NCBI RefSeq assembly: GCF_014859565.1
Contig: NZ_JACUUA010000017.1
Span: 1-36,266, forward strand
Origin: Marinospirillum sp.
Lineage (GTDB): Bacteria; Pseudomonadota; Gammaproteobacteria; Pseudomonadales; Halomonadaceae
DNA length: 36,266 nt
Direction: 5' to 3'
The notes beneath the pieces were generated by a model. The model saw nothing but the letters and a program-made list of their open reading frames with translations. It did no database searches and had not been told where the DNA came from. A program made the position numbers and the translations under genes. Position 1 is the first letter of the stretch. Each line of letters starts with the position of its first letter. Of this stretch, positions 27,308 to 36,147 are shown piece by piece.

Positions 27308-27967
27308 ATGACAACACCCCTTTTTACTGCAGTTGATTATACCCTTGAAGATCAACAGACCGTGTTTAAAGGTTTTTTTTCCATGCAGAAGCTGCGCCTG
27401 AAACACCGGTGTTTTGCCGGCGGCTGGACCAATACCATGAGCCGTGAATTATTACTGCGCGGGCAGGCAGTGGGTGTACTGGCGTATGACCCCTGGCAGG
27501 ATCAGGTGATCATGGTGGAACAATTCCGGGTGGGAGCCTTGCAGGATAAAACCAGCCCCTGGCTACTGGAAATGATTGCAGGAATGGTCGAAGCTGGAGA
27601 AGAGCCGGAAACAGTGGCTCATCGGGAAGCAGAAGAAGAAGCCGGACTAAAACTTTTGGCACTTCAGCCATTGTTCACCTACTATTCCAGCCCCGGCGGC
27701 ACCGATGAACAAATTCTACTCTACTGCGCGGTGGTGGATGCCCGTGGAGTGGGTGGCATCCACGGCCTGGCAGAAGAAAATGAAGACATCCGAGTGGTTG
27801 TGCTGCCGCGTGAAGTTGCACAACAACAAGCCAGCAAGGGTCGAGCCTGTAACGCCATGAGCCTGATCAGCCTGCAATGGCTGCAAATGAACCATCAACA
27901 GCTACAAATGCAGTGGCAAGATCAACAACCGTCGTTCAATAAACCCTCAGCACTCAATAACCCATGA
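27308..27967 (+). CDS. nudF: ADP-ribose pyrophosphatase NudF (Nudix hydrolase)
   Basis: Hydrolyses ADP-ribose to AMP and ribose-5-phosphate. 219 residues. The Nudix box GMVEAGEEPETVAHREAEEEAGL (about residues 91-113) matches Gx5Ex7REUXEEXGU. Upstream VMVEQFRVGAL and downstream FTYYSSPGGTDEQILLYCAVVD are NudF features. The ATG at 27308 has GAGGG upstream and starts at the conserved region; the open frame before it overlaps the divergent greB gene and is not used. It overlaps the next gene by four bases (ATGA), beginning the conserved nudF-yqiB-cpdA operon. Confidence 0.95.
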   Translation: MTTPLFTAVDYTLEDQQTVFKGFFSMQKLRLKHRCFAGGWTNTMSRELLLRGQAVGVLAYDPWQDQVIMVEQFRVGALQDKTSPWLLEMIAGMVEAGEEPETVAHREAEEEAGLKLLALQPLFTYYSSPGGTDEQILLYCAVVDARGVGGIHGLAEENEDIRVVVLPREVAQQQASKGRACNAMSLISLQWLQMNHQQLQMQWQDQQPSFNKPSALNNP

Positions 27968-28434
27968 ATCCACAGGCACAAAACATGCAAAAACGCCCGG
28001 CAGCCGACCTGAGTCGGCTGCAAAGTGATGCAGCAGCCAACTATCTGCTGCTGCAACGACTCTGGCATCAACCAGAGCAGGGAGTACAACTGATCGGGCT
28101 GCGTCAGCATGGACGCGACCTGGGTTTTCTGCGCCTGCAACAGCTGGAACTAACCACCTGGACTCAACTGCTGCAATTGCAGTTTTTTGCGGAAAGTGAG
28201 CACCCTTGGCTGCGTCCAGTCAGCCTTGAAATTCGTGTTTACCATGATGTCAAACTGGCTGAAGTGATCCGTTTCCAGCAGCAACAGCCACGAGAAGGGC
28301 AATACAACTACCCGAATGAACAGATGTTTCATCCTGACGAAAAAGTGCAGGTAAACGCCTTCTTGAAAGAATGGCTGAAACTGGCACTGGATCGAGGTTA
28401 CACCCCCAAAGAAGAAGTCTTGCCTTATGGCTAA
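27964..28434 (+). CDS. yqiB: DUF1249 family protein (YqiB-like)
   Basis: A 156-residue cytoplasmic protein with the DUF1249 pattern: an N-terminal RLQSDAAANYLLLQRL, a central VSLEIRVYHDVKLAEVIRFQ and a C-terminal YPNEQMFHPDEKVQVNAFLKEWLKLALDRGY. Function is not established. It lies between nudF and cpdA, overlapping each (4 and 8 bases), exactly as E. coli yqiB does, so it is translated with them. A link to nucleotide turnover is only inferred from this position. Confidence 0.88.
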   Translation: MNPQAQNMQKRPAADLSRLQSDAAANYLLLQRLWHQPEQGVQLIGLRQHGRDLGFLRLQQLELTTWTQLLQLQFFAESEHPWLRPVSLEIRVYHDVKLAEVIRFQQQQPREGQYNYPNEQMFHPDEKVQVNAFLKEWLKLALDRGYTPKEEVLPYG

Positions 28435-29206
28435 ACGTCCGGTTCTGCGTGTGGTGCAAATGACTGATCTGCATCTGCTGAGTGATCCGGCGGCGCGCTT
28501 TAAGGGAGAAGACACCCGTAGCCGCTTTTTACAAGCACTGGCTCTGACAAAAAGGCTGGCACCCGATCTACTGATTCTGACCGGTGATCTGGCACAGGAT
28601 GAAGCACAGGACACCTATTTATGGTTGTATCAACAGCTGCAAAACAGTGGCATTCAGTGGTTCTGGTTACCGGGTAATCATGACCGACCGGAATTGATGC
28701 AGCTTTTTGCGCCACCAGTATTTTATCACCAGACTCCCCACTGGCAATTACTGGGGTTAAATACCCGCCTGCCAGGCAGGCCGGAAGGTGAGCTGAGTGA
28801 GACAGAGCTGCAACGCCTGCAACAGGCACTGGTTTGTAACAAACCCTTGTTACTGGCCATGCACCACCATCCGCTGCAGGTTAAAAGCCGCTGGATGGAT
28901 GCCATTGCCTTGCAGAATACTGATGCCCTCTGGCAGCTTGTGGACAAAAACACAGTATTGAAACTTTTGCTCTGTGGACATGTTCATCAGCCCCTGTCAC
29001 GCTGGCATCAGGGTGTGCAGGTGCTGGCCAGCCCGGCCACAGCATTACAATTCACACCCTTGCAGAACGAATTTTCAATTAATAACAAGGCATTGCCGGC
29101 AATACGCCTGGTTCGTTTGTTACCCGGTGGTGTTTTTTCCAGCCGCCTGCTGTATTTTAATCCACAGCACTTTACTCACAGGGAAGGTGGACAGGCATGT
29201 GGATAA
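28427..29206 (+). CDS. cpdA: 3',5'-cyclic AMP phosphodiesterase CpdA
   Basis: Metallophosphoesterase that hydrolyses cAMP, thus lowering CRP-type signalling. 259 residues, near E. coli CpdA (275). Metal-binding motifs in order: QMTDLHLL (D, H), LTGDLAQDE (GD), LPGNHDRPE (GNHD), AMHHHPL (H) and LCGHVHQPL (GHxH). The C-terminal AGTRCVQF-like part of the family is represented by LASPATALQFTPL. The start lies within the preceding reading frame, an 8-base overlap. The identification rests on motifs and conserved operon position. Confidence 0.93.
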   Translation: MAKRPVLRVVQMTDLHLLSDPAARFKGEDTRSRFLQALALTKRLAPDLLILTGDLAQDEAQDTYLWLYQQLQNSGIQWFWLPGNHDRPELMQLFAPPVFYHQTPHWQLLGLNTRLPGRPEGELSETELQRLQQALVCNKPLLLAMHHHPLQVKSRWMDAIALQNTDALWQLVDKNTVLKLLLCGHVHQPLSRWHQGVQVLASPATALQFTPLQNEFSINNKALPAIRLVRLLPGGVFSSRLLYFNPQHFTHREGGQACG

Positions 29207-29265
29207 CTTTAGTAAAACAGGTCAGGACGCTGGTGCCTGCTGGCCTTCTTAAAGCTGGTTAAAAA

Positions 29266-29703
29266 ATGATCGACCCATCAGAAAAAATCATTATCGGTGC
29301 ACGCGAGGTCATTATCTTTCCTCAACTGCAACTGCGTGTTCATGCCAAGGTGGATACCGGAGCCAAAACCTCCTGCCTTCACGCCACACATATCAAGACC
29401 TTTGAAAAAAAAGGGCAATTATGGGTACGCTTCACTACACTGGATGAAACCCAATCAGAGCCGCAGACGGTGAACTGTGAATTACCCGTGCACGATCATC
29501 GCAAGGTTCGCAGCTCCAATGGTCATGCCCACTGGCGTTATGTGGTGCGTACAGAAATCCAGCTGGGCAGTCTGAAAGAAAAAATTCAACTGACTCTGGC
29601 TGACCGCTCTCGAATGAAATACCCTATGCTGCTGGGGCGCAGTGCAATGGAGCAGCACCTGCTGGTTGCACCCGGTGCAGCTTACCTGCTTGGACCACTC
29701 TGA
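29266..29703 (+). CDS. rimB: RimB-type retropepsin-like protein (ATP-dependent zinc protease family)
   Basis: A 145-residue protein of the family annotated as ATP-dependent zinc protease (DUF785), with an aspartic-protease-like fold. The motif KVDTGAKTSCLHA has Asp30 in the active-site position; the second family motif is LADRSRMKYPMLLGRSAM. In Pseudomonas the RimABK proteins adjust polyglutamylation of ribosomal protein S6 by RimK, with RimB acting on the tail. The rimK gene follows about 50 bases downstream, supporting the assignment. No rimA homologue is seen nearby. Ribosome site before the ATG is weak. Confidence 0.8.
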   Translation: MIDPSEKIIIGAREVIIFPQLQLRVHAKVDTGAKTSCLHATHIKTFEKKGQLWVRFTTLDETQSEPQTVNCELPVHDHRKVRSSNGHAHWRYVVRTEIQLGSLKEKIQLTLADRSRMKYPMLLGRSAMEQHLLVAPGAAYLLGPL

Positions 29704-29754
29704 ATACCCTGCAGGCACCAACCCGGTTTCCCTTTCTGTTCTCTGGATTTGTTC

Positions 29755-30660
29755 ATGCATCTAGCCATACTGTCACGTAATCCCAATCTTTACTCCACCC
29801 GCAGACTGCTGGAAGCAGCAGAAAGCAGGGGACATACCGCACGGGTCATCGACACCCTGCGCTGTTACATGAACATTGCTTCACACAAACCCACCATCCA
29901 CTATAAAGGAACCGATCTGGAACCTTTTGATGCGGTGATTCCACGCATTGGCGCTTCTGTCACTTTTTATGGTGCCTCGGTGTTGCGCCAGTTTGAAATG
30001 ATGGGTGTTTATACTCTGAATGAATCGGTCGCCATCACCCGCTCCCGTGACAAACTTCGCTCGCTGCAGCTGTTGTCACGCAAGGGAATTGGCCTGCCAG
30101 TCACAGGATTTGCCCATTCCCCTGATGACATTCCCGATCTGATTCGTATGGTCGGTGGTGCACCGCTGGTGATCAAACTGCTGGAAGGTACTCAGGGTAT
30201 TGGTGTGGTACTGGCTGAAACCGAAAATGCCGCTGAAAGTGTGATTCAAGCCTTTATGGGTTTAAAAGCCAACATCATGGTGCAGGAGTACATCAAAGAA
30301 GCGGGTGGTGCTGATATTCGTTGTTTTGTGATTGGTGAAAAAGTGGTTGCCGCCATGAAACGCCAGGCCATGCCGGGTGAGTTCCGTTCCAACCTGCACC
30401 GTGGCGGACAAGCCGAGCTGGTGAAAATCACCCCTGAAGAGCGCTCAACCGCAATTCGGGCAGCCAAAGCCATGGGGCTACAAGTCTGCGGTGTGGATCT
30501 GCTAAGATCCAATCATGGGGCTGTGGTGATGGAGGTTAACTCATCACCGGGTCTGGAAGGCATCGAGGCCGCCACCCAGAAGGACATTGCTGGTCAGATC
30601 ATTGATTTTATTACTCGTAATGCCGGCCCTAATAAAAATCGCACGCGGGGACGCGGATAA
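29755..30660 (+). CDS. rimK: Ribosomal protein S6 glutamate ligase RimK
   Basis: ATP-grasp ligase that adds glutamates to the C terminus of ribosomal protein S6. 301 residues against 300 in E. coli. It starts [22 protein letters not shown], closely matching the known N terminus; for this reason and because of CTGGA seven bases upstream, ATG 29755 is preferred to the in-frame TTG at 29749. ATP-grasp landmarks: [48 protein letters not shown] and [26 protein letters not shown]. It forms a unit with the RimB-type gene. Confidence 0.94.
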   Translation: MHLAILSRNPNLYSTRRLLEAAESRGHTARVIDTLRCYMNIASHKPTIHYKGTDLEPFDAVIPRIGASVTFYGASVLRQFEMMGVYTLNESVAITRSRDKLRSLQLLSRKGIGLPVTGFAHSPDDIPDLIRMVGGAPLVIKLLEGTQGIGVVLAETENAAESVIQAFMGLKANIMVQEYIKEAGGADIRCFVIGEKVVAAMKRQAMPGEFRSNLHRGGQAELVKITPEERSTAIRAAKAMGLQVCGVDLLRSNHGAVVMEVNSSPGLEGIEAATQKDIAGQIIDFITRNAGPNKNRTRGRG

Positions 30661-30671
30661 AAGGATTAGCC

Positions 30672-31703
30672 ATGCTGGACGCACAAATTGACTGGCACTC
30701 GTTGCCGATACAAGAAGCCGCCCTGGCTCTGTACAAGCATGAGCGCATCAAACGTAACTCTGCCAATGCACCCCTGGTAGATGAACTGATCACCAGTAAC
30801 TGGCTGGTTCCGGAAGATGAGCAGGATGGTTTTATGCTCAGTGCCAGAGGCCGTTCGGGTCTGGTTGAGCTGATGGATCTGCGGCTACCGGAATGGCGCG
30901 AGTGGCTGGATGTGCTGGAAGGTGACCCGCTGTTATTAAGTGAATTGTTTGAGCTGCGCTGGAATTTTCTGCAAGAGCAACTGCGCTCGGATCTACCCAG
31001 AGTGCTAAACAGAAAATCCCTGCAACATGCACTGCTGGGTAATCCCGAACAGACTCTACCTGACCACCTGCAAAAACAGCTGCCCCAATTAGAACTTAGT
31101 GAGGATCGTTGCCTTCACCTGCGAGGCAATATGGATCTAAAGCTGGTTCGCAAACACGGCAACAGTATTGAACTGAAAAAAATCTGGCGACAACTGAGTG
31201 AAGCGGTTTTACCGGAGCGGGATTTCCGGCAAGTGCATGAGCTGGATGGTGAACTGCCCTATCTGGTGATGAGCATTGAAGATCGAGGGGTATTTCTGGA
31301 TATTGATCTGCCGGAAAACCTGCTCGCCATCTGGGCACCGCCGGATCAACTGGAACTGGTCGGTGATTTTCTGAAGTTTCTGCCCCAGTTTGTTCCCCAC
31401 GTCCATTTTGGTGACCTGGATCACCGTGGATTGGTGATTGCTGAACGATTGGCCATACAAAGCCAGCGCCCTGTCAGACGTTTTATCCCAGCCTTCTGGC
31501 AAGACTACCTGCCTCATTTTGCCGCGGCGACTCAGGACGAACCTTCTGATAAAAACACCTCTGGCAAGGGTGAGCGCTGGCGTGGCCCGGTACTTTCCGT
31601 GGAACTGCTGCGCAAACTCATGACCAGCAACCGCTGGCTGGCTCAGGCACCCCTGCTGCTGGATGCCCGTCTGCACGAAGAAATGCGCAAACTGATGGAT
31701 TAA
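30672..31703 (+). CDS. JetD-like TOPRIM-domain protein of unknown function (DUF2220-type)
   Basis: A 343-residue protein that I cannot name. The N-terminal part (1-190) looks helical and includes a possible winged-helix segment (ALALYKHERIKRNSANAPLVDELITSNWL). The C-terminal part looks like the TOPRIM domain of JetD (DUF2220), the nuclease subunit of Wadjet systems. MSIEDRGVFLDID (Glu203) resembles the ENxxxF motif, and HFGDLDHRGLVIAERL (Asp248, Asp250) resembles the GDxDxxG motif, so an acidic E...DxD metal site appears intact. The end LLLDARLHEEM may correspond to the JetD C terminus. No jetA, jetB or jetC gene lies nearby. It follows rimK by 11 bases and is probably co-transcribed. DNA cleavage is inference only. 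Confidence 0.6.
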   Translation: MLDAQIDWHSLPIQEAALALYKHERIKRNSANAPLVDELITSNWLVPEDEQDGFMLSARGRSGLVELMDLRLPEWREWLDVLEGDPLLLSELFELRWNFLQEQLRSDLPRVLNRKSLQHALLGNPEQTLPDHLQKQLPQLELSEDRCLHLRGNMDLKLVRKHGNSIELKKIWRQLSEAVLPERDFRQVHELDGELPYLVMSIEDRGVFLDIDLPENLLAIWAPPDQLELVGDFLKFLPQFVPHVHFGDLDHRGLVIAERLAIQSQRPVRRFIPAFWQDYLPHFAAATQDEPSDKNTSGKGERWRGPVLSVELLRKLMTSNRWLAQAPLLLDARLHEEMRKLMD

Positions 31704-31715
31704 ACCTGAGCCACA

Positions 31716-32765
31716 CTACTCCGGCTGCAGGCTTTGTACGATGTGGTGGTAACTGGCAAAACGAGTAGTTGCTATTTTACCCTCTTCAACAGCTTGTTTC
31801 AGGGCACAGCCCGGATCTTGCTGATGACGGCAATCCCGGAAACGACACAATCCCAGAAATGGGCGAAACTCCATAAACCCCTGCGCCACATCTTCCGGTT
31901 GTAAATAACCCAGTGAGAACTCACGGATTCCGGGAGAGTCAATCAATTGCCCACCCTGCGGAAAATGAAACAGTTTTGCGGTGGTGGTGGTGTGACGCCC
32001 CTTGCGGGTATCTTCTGACAAACTGCCAACCCGCAGATCTACACCGGGTAACAGATGATTGATCAGGGATGATTTACCCACCCCGGACTGACCCACAAAC
32101 ACACTGATACGATCCCGCAGATTATCCTGTAGCTGCTGCAAATCCTGCTGTTGGTAAGCCGAGGTGATTAACACTCGATAGCCCAGTTGCCGATAGGTTT
32201 CCAGCAGGCCATTAATATGCGATTGCTGAGCTGCGGTCAGGCGCTGCGGTTCTTGCATCAGATCCCATTTGTTAATGACCAGGATTGGTTCAATGTCGGT
32301 ATGTTCTGCCGCCACCAGATAACGATCAATCAGATTGGCATGGGGTTCGGGCTCCGGTGCAATCACCAGTAATAACTGATCGACATTGGCGGCAATGGCT
32401 TTCATCACACCGCGCATGTCAGGTCTTGCCAACAAACTGCGACGCGGCTGTCTGGATTCGACTACACCATTTTCTTCCGGGGTCTGGTGGGGGCGCCAGC
32501 TAACATAATCACCGGTGACCAGACTTTCCACATTGGCTCGTACATGGCAACGCTGCCTTTGCCCTTGCAGATGGCCATCCAGTGCTTCCACTTCCACCTG
32601 ACGGCCAAAGTGTGCGGTTACTAACCCTGCATGAGGTTCGGTCAGCAGCCCTTCTTCCAGGCTGTTATCTACTTTGCGATCCTTGCGCTGGGCACGTTCA
32701 TTACGCTCGTTCTGTACCTTGTCGATACGCCACTGTTGCTGGCGGGTCAGCTTACGACCACTCAT
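31716..32765 (-). CDS. rsgA: Ribosome small-subunit GTPase RsgA
   Basis: Circularly permuted GTPase that checks late 30S assembly. 349 residues. Order of motifs is G4 (NKWDLM), then G1 ([16 protein letters not shown]), then G3 (DSPGIREF), as in the family. An N-terminal OB domain follows a basic tail ([27 protein letters not shown]). The zinc site [14 protein letters not shown] matches Cx4CxHx5C. The start codon overlaps the stop of orn by four bases, the usual orn-rsgA pairing. Confidence 0.96.
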   Translation of the reverse strand: MSGRKLTRQQQWRIDKVQNERNERAQRKDRKVDNSLEEGLLTEPHAGLVTAHFGRQVEVEALDGHLQGQRQRCHVRANVESLVTGDYVSWRPHQTPEENGVVESRQPRRSLLARPDMRGVMKAIAANVDQLLLVIAPEPEPHANLIDRYLVAAEHTDIEPILVINKWDLMQEPQRLTAAQQSHINGLLETYRQLGYRVLITSAYQQQDLQQLQDNLRDRISVFVGQSGVGKSSLINHLLPGVDLRVGSLSEDTRKGRHTTTTAKLFHFPQGGQLIDSPGIREFSLGYLQPEDVAQGFMEFRPFLGLCRFRDCRHQQDPGCALKQAVEEGKIATTRFASYHHIVQSLQPE

Positions 32766-33337
32766 TCGCAGCTGGAGTCCGGCAGACGGATGAATTCATC
32801 CCGGTAAAAACGCAGCTCAGCAATCGACTCACGGATATCATCCATGGCGAGGTGGGTGCCTGCTTTTTTGAATTTTTTGGGTAACTCAGGACTCCAGCGT
32901 TTTGCCAGCTCCTTAAGGGTGGAAACATCCAGATTGCGATAATGAAAAAAGGCTTCCAGCTCTGGCATTTCACGCTCCATAAAGCGTCGATCCTGATGCA
33001 CACTGTTACCACACATCGGGCTGGCACCGGCTTTGACATGGCGACGTAAAAAAACCAGTGTCGCCTGTTCAGCTTCTGCTGTAGTGGTGGTGCTGTCTTT
33101 AACTCGCTGGGTCAGGCCAGAGGCACCGTGCGTTTTGGTGCACCATTCATCCATGGCATCCAACAGGCTGTCCGGCTGATGAATTGCCAGCACTGGACCT
33201 TCTTCCAGAACATTCAGGTTGCTGTCAGTGACAATGGTGGCAATTTCAATAATACGTTCCTTGTTCGGATCTAACCCGGTCATTTCCAAGTCTATCCAGA
33301 TCAGGTTAGAGGGCACTGCTTGTTCTTTTTCAGCCAT
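32762..33337 (-). CDS. orn: Oligoribonuclease Orn
   Basis: 3'-to-5' exoribonuclease that degrades nanoRNAs and pGpG, the last step of c-di-GMP breakdown. About 191 residues. DEDD residues are visible in [24 protein letters not shown] and [12 protein letters not shown]. The ATG at 33337 (MAEKEQ) is chosen over 33385 because AGGAAG lies nine to ten bases upstream and the length then fits the family (about 180). It is the first gene of the orn-rsgA pair. Confidence 0.95.
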   Translation of the reverse strand: MAEKEQAVPSNLIWIDLEMTGLDPNKERIIEIATIVTDSNLNVLEEGPVLAIHQPDSLLDAMDEWCTKTHGASGLTQRVKDSTTTTAEAEQATLVFLRRHVKAGASPMCGNSVHQDRRFMEREMPELEAFFHYRNLDVSTLKELAKRWSPELPKKFKKAGTHLAMDDIRESIAELRFYRDEFIRLPDSSCE

Positions 33338-33397
33338 GCTGGAAACACTTCCTAAAAGGTTGGGATACAAACCTGATATTACCACATTTACTGTGTC

Positions 33398-33859
33398 TTA
33401 AAGATGCAGCTCCAGCAGCGCTCCAGTCCATACTGCCAGATCGCGTAAACGCTGCACCTCAGCCACCTCAAAATGTCTCGGTTGATGATCTGCGATATTC
33501 AGGCTACCCAGTAGTTGTTTGCCAACAAAAATGGGGACACCTACATAACTACGCACCCCCAATGCCAGTGCCAGCGGGGGCTGTAGATCATCCGGCACTT
33601 GTTGCAAATCCTGAATCTGAATCTGTTCAGCCGGTATGGTCAGCGGTAAACCGCAGAGGGCATCATCCATTAACAGACGTTGCTGGCTTTCACCGGCAAA
33701 ATACAGGCGTAGATGCCGGTGCTCACGTAAACCTATGGCTGCAACCGGCACATTGAAAATTCTCTGGCAATTCAGGGCGACCCTGCGAAAACTGGGAGCA
33801 CACACCTGCCCAAGATGAGGTATAAGACTATCAATAGCAGATTTTCGATAGGCTTTCAT
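33398..33859 (-). CDS. Stand-alone GAF domain protein
   Basis: A 153-residue protein consisting of little more than one GAF domain: an N-terminal helix (IDSLIPHLGQVCAPSFRRVALNCQRIFNVPVAAIGL) and core strands with the typical GVRSYVGVPIFVGKQLLGSLNIADHQPRHFEVAEVQRLRDLA. No output domain follows, so it either binds a small molecule and acts on a partner or works alone. It lacks the clear cysteine pattern of free methionine sulfoxide reductase. The ATG at 33859 is preferred to 33880 because GAGG is nine bases upstream. It is about 60 bases upstream of orn on the same strand. Confidence 0.75.
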   Translation of the reverse strand: MKAYRKSAIDSLIPHLGQVCAPSFRRVALNCQRIFNVPVAAIGLREHRHLRLYFAGESQQRLLMDDALCGLPLTIPAEQIQIQDLQQVPDDLQPPLALALGVRSYVGVPIFVGKQLLGSLNIADHQPRHFEVAEVQRLRDLAVWTGALLELHL

Positions 33860-33925
33860 GGAATTTGCCTCTCGTTGCAAGTATTCAAATCAACACCAAC
33901 AGTGCAAGCTGGAGCCAAGGGGCGC

Positions 33926-33931
33926 TATAAT
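33926..33931 (+). promoter_or_regulatory. Possible serB -10 element (TATAAT)
   Basis: A perfect TATAAT lies 97 bases before serB, flanked by GGCGC and GCGCC (33921-33925 and 33935-33939), so the element sits inside a small dyad. No good -35 is seen. A second candidate, CATAAT at 34007-34012, would give a very short leader. Confidence 0.3.
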
Positions 33932-34027
33932 TCTGCGCCAGAAATTAACCTTTTATATGAACTATCCTGAGTATAGAAACTTTCGGTTTTTCTGCTTACA
34001 GGATTTCATAATTTTTACGGGCAACTG

Positions 34028-35284
34028 ATGAACACCCAGGATCGCAGCATCGTTTTGATCAATTTGTCAGGGCATGATCGCCCCGGCATCACCTCGGCCA
34101 TCACCGAAATTCTTGCCGGTTATGGCGTAAATATCCTGGATATCGGTCAGGCCGTTATTCATGACACCCTGGCACTGGGGCTGCTGGCTCATTTACCACC
34201 TTCAGCACAGCACTCTCCGGTATTGCAGGAGTTACTGTTCAAAGCGCATGAATGGGGTATGCAGATCCGCTTTACGCCGGTTTCTGAAACCAGTTATGAA
34301 CACTGGGTCGGTGGGCAGGGTAAGGGGCGTTATATTGTTACCCTACTGGGTCGTCGTATTACCGCAGAGCAGATTGCCCGTGTTACACGCACGGTGGCTG
34401 GTAATGGCTTAAACATTGATCGCATCCATCGCCTGTCCGGGCGCATCAGCATGTCACGGTTGGCTGAGCAAGGGCGTGCCTGTGTGGAGTTTTCGGTACG
34501 CGGTGATACTCTGGATACCGCCGAGTTGCGCCGTCATTTTCTGGCACTGGCCGGTGAGCTGGAAGTGGATATCGCCGTGCAGGAAGACAATATCTACCGC
34601 CGTAATCGCAGGCTGGTGGTGTTTGATATGGATTCCACCCTGATCGAAGCCGAAGTGATTGATGAACTGGCCAAGGAAGCCGGAGTGGGTGAAGAGGTAG
34701 CTGCCATCACCGAACGCGCCATGTGTGGTGAACTGGATTTTAACGAAAGTTTTAAAGCCCGTGTGGCGCTGTTAAAAGGACTGGATGCCTCGGTACTGGA
34801 AAAAATCGCCCAGCGCCTGCCGATTACTGAAGGTGCTGAAAAACTGGTCTCCACTCTTAAGCGTCTGGGTTATCGCACCGCCATTCTTTCTGGTGGTTTC
34901 ACCTATTTTGGTGAATACCTACAAAAGAAACTGGGTATTGATGAAGTTCATGCCAATCTGCTGGAAGTGGAAAACGGCAAGGTCACCGGACGTGTGGTCG
35001 GACGGGTGGTGGATGGTCAACGCAAGGCAGAACTCCTGCAGGAAATTGCCAGTAAAGAAGGCATCAACCTGGAGCAAGCCATTGCGGTGGGTGACGGCGC
35101 CAACGATTTACCTATGCTGGGACTGGCTGGACTGGGCATTGCCTTCCGTGCCAAACCCCTGGTGCGCCAGAATGCGCGTCATGCCCTATCCACCCTTGGG
35201 TTGGATGCCATTCTGTACCTGATTGGTTTTTCTGATCGGGATATCGAACAGGAAGGCCTGCATCCCAAGAGTCATGACCTCTGA
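34028..35284 (+). CDS. serB: Phosphoserine phosphatase SerB (with tandem ACT domains)
   Basis: Final enzyme of serine synthesis, removing phosphate from phosphoserine. 418 residues, longer than E. coli SerB (322), because the N terminus carries two ACT-like domains: IVLINLSGHDRPGITSAITEIL (about 8-80) and YIVTLLGRRITAEQIARVTRTV (about 102-180). The HAD domain follows with the nucleophile Asp200 and Asp202 in VVFDMDSTLIEAEVIDELA, ILSGGFTYF and VGDGANDLPMLGLAGLG. The tandem-ACT form is found in Pseudomonas and other bacteria and suggests feedback by serine. It overlaps the next gene by 11 bases. Confidence 0.96.
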   Translation: MNTQDRSIVLINLSGHDRPGITSAITEILAGYGVNILDIGQAVIHDTLALGLLAHLPPSAQHSPVLQELLFKAHEWGMQIRFTPVSETSYEHWVGGQGKGRYIVTLLGRRITAEQIARVTRTVAGNGLNIDRIHRLSGRISMSRLAEQGRACVEFSVRGDTLDTAELRRHFLALAGELEVDIAVQEDNIYRRNRRLVVFDMDSTLIEAEVIDELAKEAGVGEEVAAITERAMCGELDFNESFKARVALLKGLDASVLEKIAQRLPITEGAEKLVSTLKRLGYRTAILSGGFTYFGEYLQKKLGIDEVHANLLEVENGKVTGRVVGRVVDGQRKAELLQEIASKEGINLEQAIAVGDGANDLPMLGLAGLGIAFRAKPLVRQNARHALSTLGLDAILYLIGFSDRDIEQEGLHPKSHDL

Positions 35285-35597
35285 AACGCCTACGGCAGAC
35301 CAGTGGTTTCTTTATCTGGTTGAGCTGGCATCCGGAAAGCTTTACACCGGTATCACCCGTGATGTGCAGAGACGCTTTACTGAACACCAGTCCAATACCA
35401 GCAAAACCGCACGCAGCCTGCGTGGCAAAGGCCCTCTAAAGCTGGTTTTTTCCTGTGTTGCAGGCAACCAAAGTGAAGCGTTAAAGCTGGAGCACCAAGT
35501 CAAAAAACTGTCACGTGACAAGAAGTTGCAGTTGATTGATGGCAGTTTTGACATTTCTTTCTTGCGTATTTCTGAACCTTGCTCTAAAAGTACTTGA
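35274..35597 (+). CDS. GIY-YIG domain protein (UPF0213/YhbQ-like)
   Basis: A 107-residue protein with a single GIY-YIG nuclease domain: FLYLVELASGKLYTGITRDVQRRFTEHQ near the N terminus, with the catalytic Tyr and Arg, then LKLVFSCVAGNQSEALKLEHQVKKLSRDKKLQLI including the family Glu. The small size and SEALKLEHQVKKL place it with UPF0213 (E. coli YhbQ), whose role is unclear though some members act on damaged DNA. The ATG at 35274 lies inside the end of serB, with AAGAG upstream. The two are probably co-translated. Confidence 0.88.
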   Translation: MTSETPTADQWFLYLVELASGKLYTGITRDVQRRFTEHQSNTSKTARSLRGKGPLKLVFSCVAGNQSEALKLEHQVKKLSRDKKLQLIDGSFDISFLRISEPCSKST

Positions 35598-35788
35598 CGT
35601 GGGAGCTGTTTTACCTCAGTCTAGATTGTGTAGGCAGCAAGGTAGCAAGAAGAAGTGTCGTAACGCAGTTGTAATCGAATTATCGGTAACATCAGTTCGT
35701 CATTCGTACTATCTTGATTCCCGCAACACCGAGTCTGAAGAATTGGTCGGATGACTCAAAATTAAACTGTAATACAGGAATTTTTGAT
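35598..35788 (+). promoter_or_regulatory. Leader and promoter region of the cold-shock gene
   Basis: About 190 non-coding bases precede the cold-shock gene. TTGACG at 35594-35599 is a good -35 but lacks a matching -10 at normal spacing. TACTAT at 35707-35712 is a possible -10 with a weak -35. If the first is used, the message would have a long 5' leader as in E. coli cspA, where the leader folds as a temperature-dependent regulator. AGGAA precedes the start by ten bases. No cold box can be assigned by eye. Confidence 0.35.
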
Positions 35789-35992
35789 ATGGCAACTGGT
35801 ACCGTTAAATGGTTCAACGACACTAAAGGCTTCGGCTTCATCACTCCTGATGACGGTGGCGATGATCTGTTTGCTCACTTCTCTGAAATTCAATCTTCAG
35901 GCTTCAAATCCCTGCAAGAAAATCAGAAAGTGTCCTTCGAAGTGACTACTGGCCCTAAAGGCAAGCAAGCTGCGAAGATTCAGCCTCTCTAA
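35789..35992 (+). CDS. Cold-shock domain protein (CspA family)
   Basis: A 67-residue single cold-shock domain, a nucleic-acid-binding RNA chaperone. RNP1 ([11 protein letters not shown]) and RNP2 (DLFAHFSEI) are intact, and [18 protein letters not shown] is nearly invariant in the family. It could be constitutive or cold-induced; paralogues cannot be told apart from sequence alone. It is a single-gene unit ending in a strong terminator. Confidence 0.95.
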   Translation: MATGTVKWFNDTKGFGFITPDDGGDDLFAHFSEIQSSGFKSLQENQKVSFEVTTGPKGKQAAKIQPL

Positions 35993-36015
35993 TCAACTCT
36001 GTTGATTGTTGGCTT

Positions 36016-36044
36016 AAAAAACCCACCGCAAGGTGGGTTTTTTT
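36016..36044 (+). terminator. Rho-independent terminator of the cold-shock gene
   Basis: ACCCACC and GGTGGGT pair around a GCAA tetraloop, extended by A/T pairs on both sides and followed by a run of T. It lies about 24 bases after the cold-shock stop codon. Confidence 0.92.
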
Positions 36045-36147
36045 ATGGAGACGATTTAACACCAGTTTCGCATAATTCATCCCTTTGTCATCTACCCTGT
36101 AATACAGTTACACTTATCGCTGATTCAGCCACTGTGCGGTTCTTTCT

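Noticed and set aside
30672..32765. A complete Wadjet or other defence island
   Set aside because: Only one JetD-like gene is present; neighbours are rimK, rsgA and orn, with no SMC-like, kleisin-like or other defence genes.
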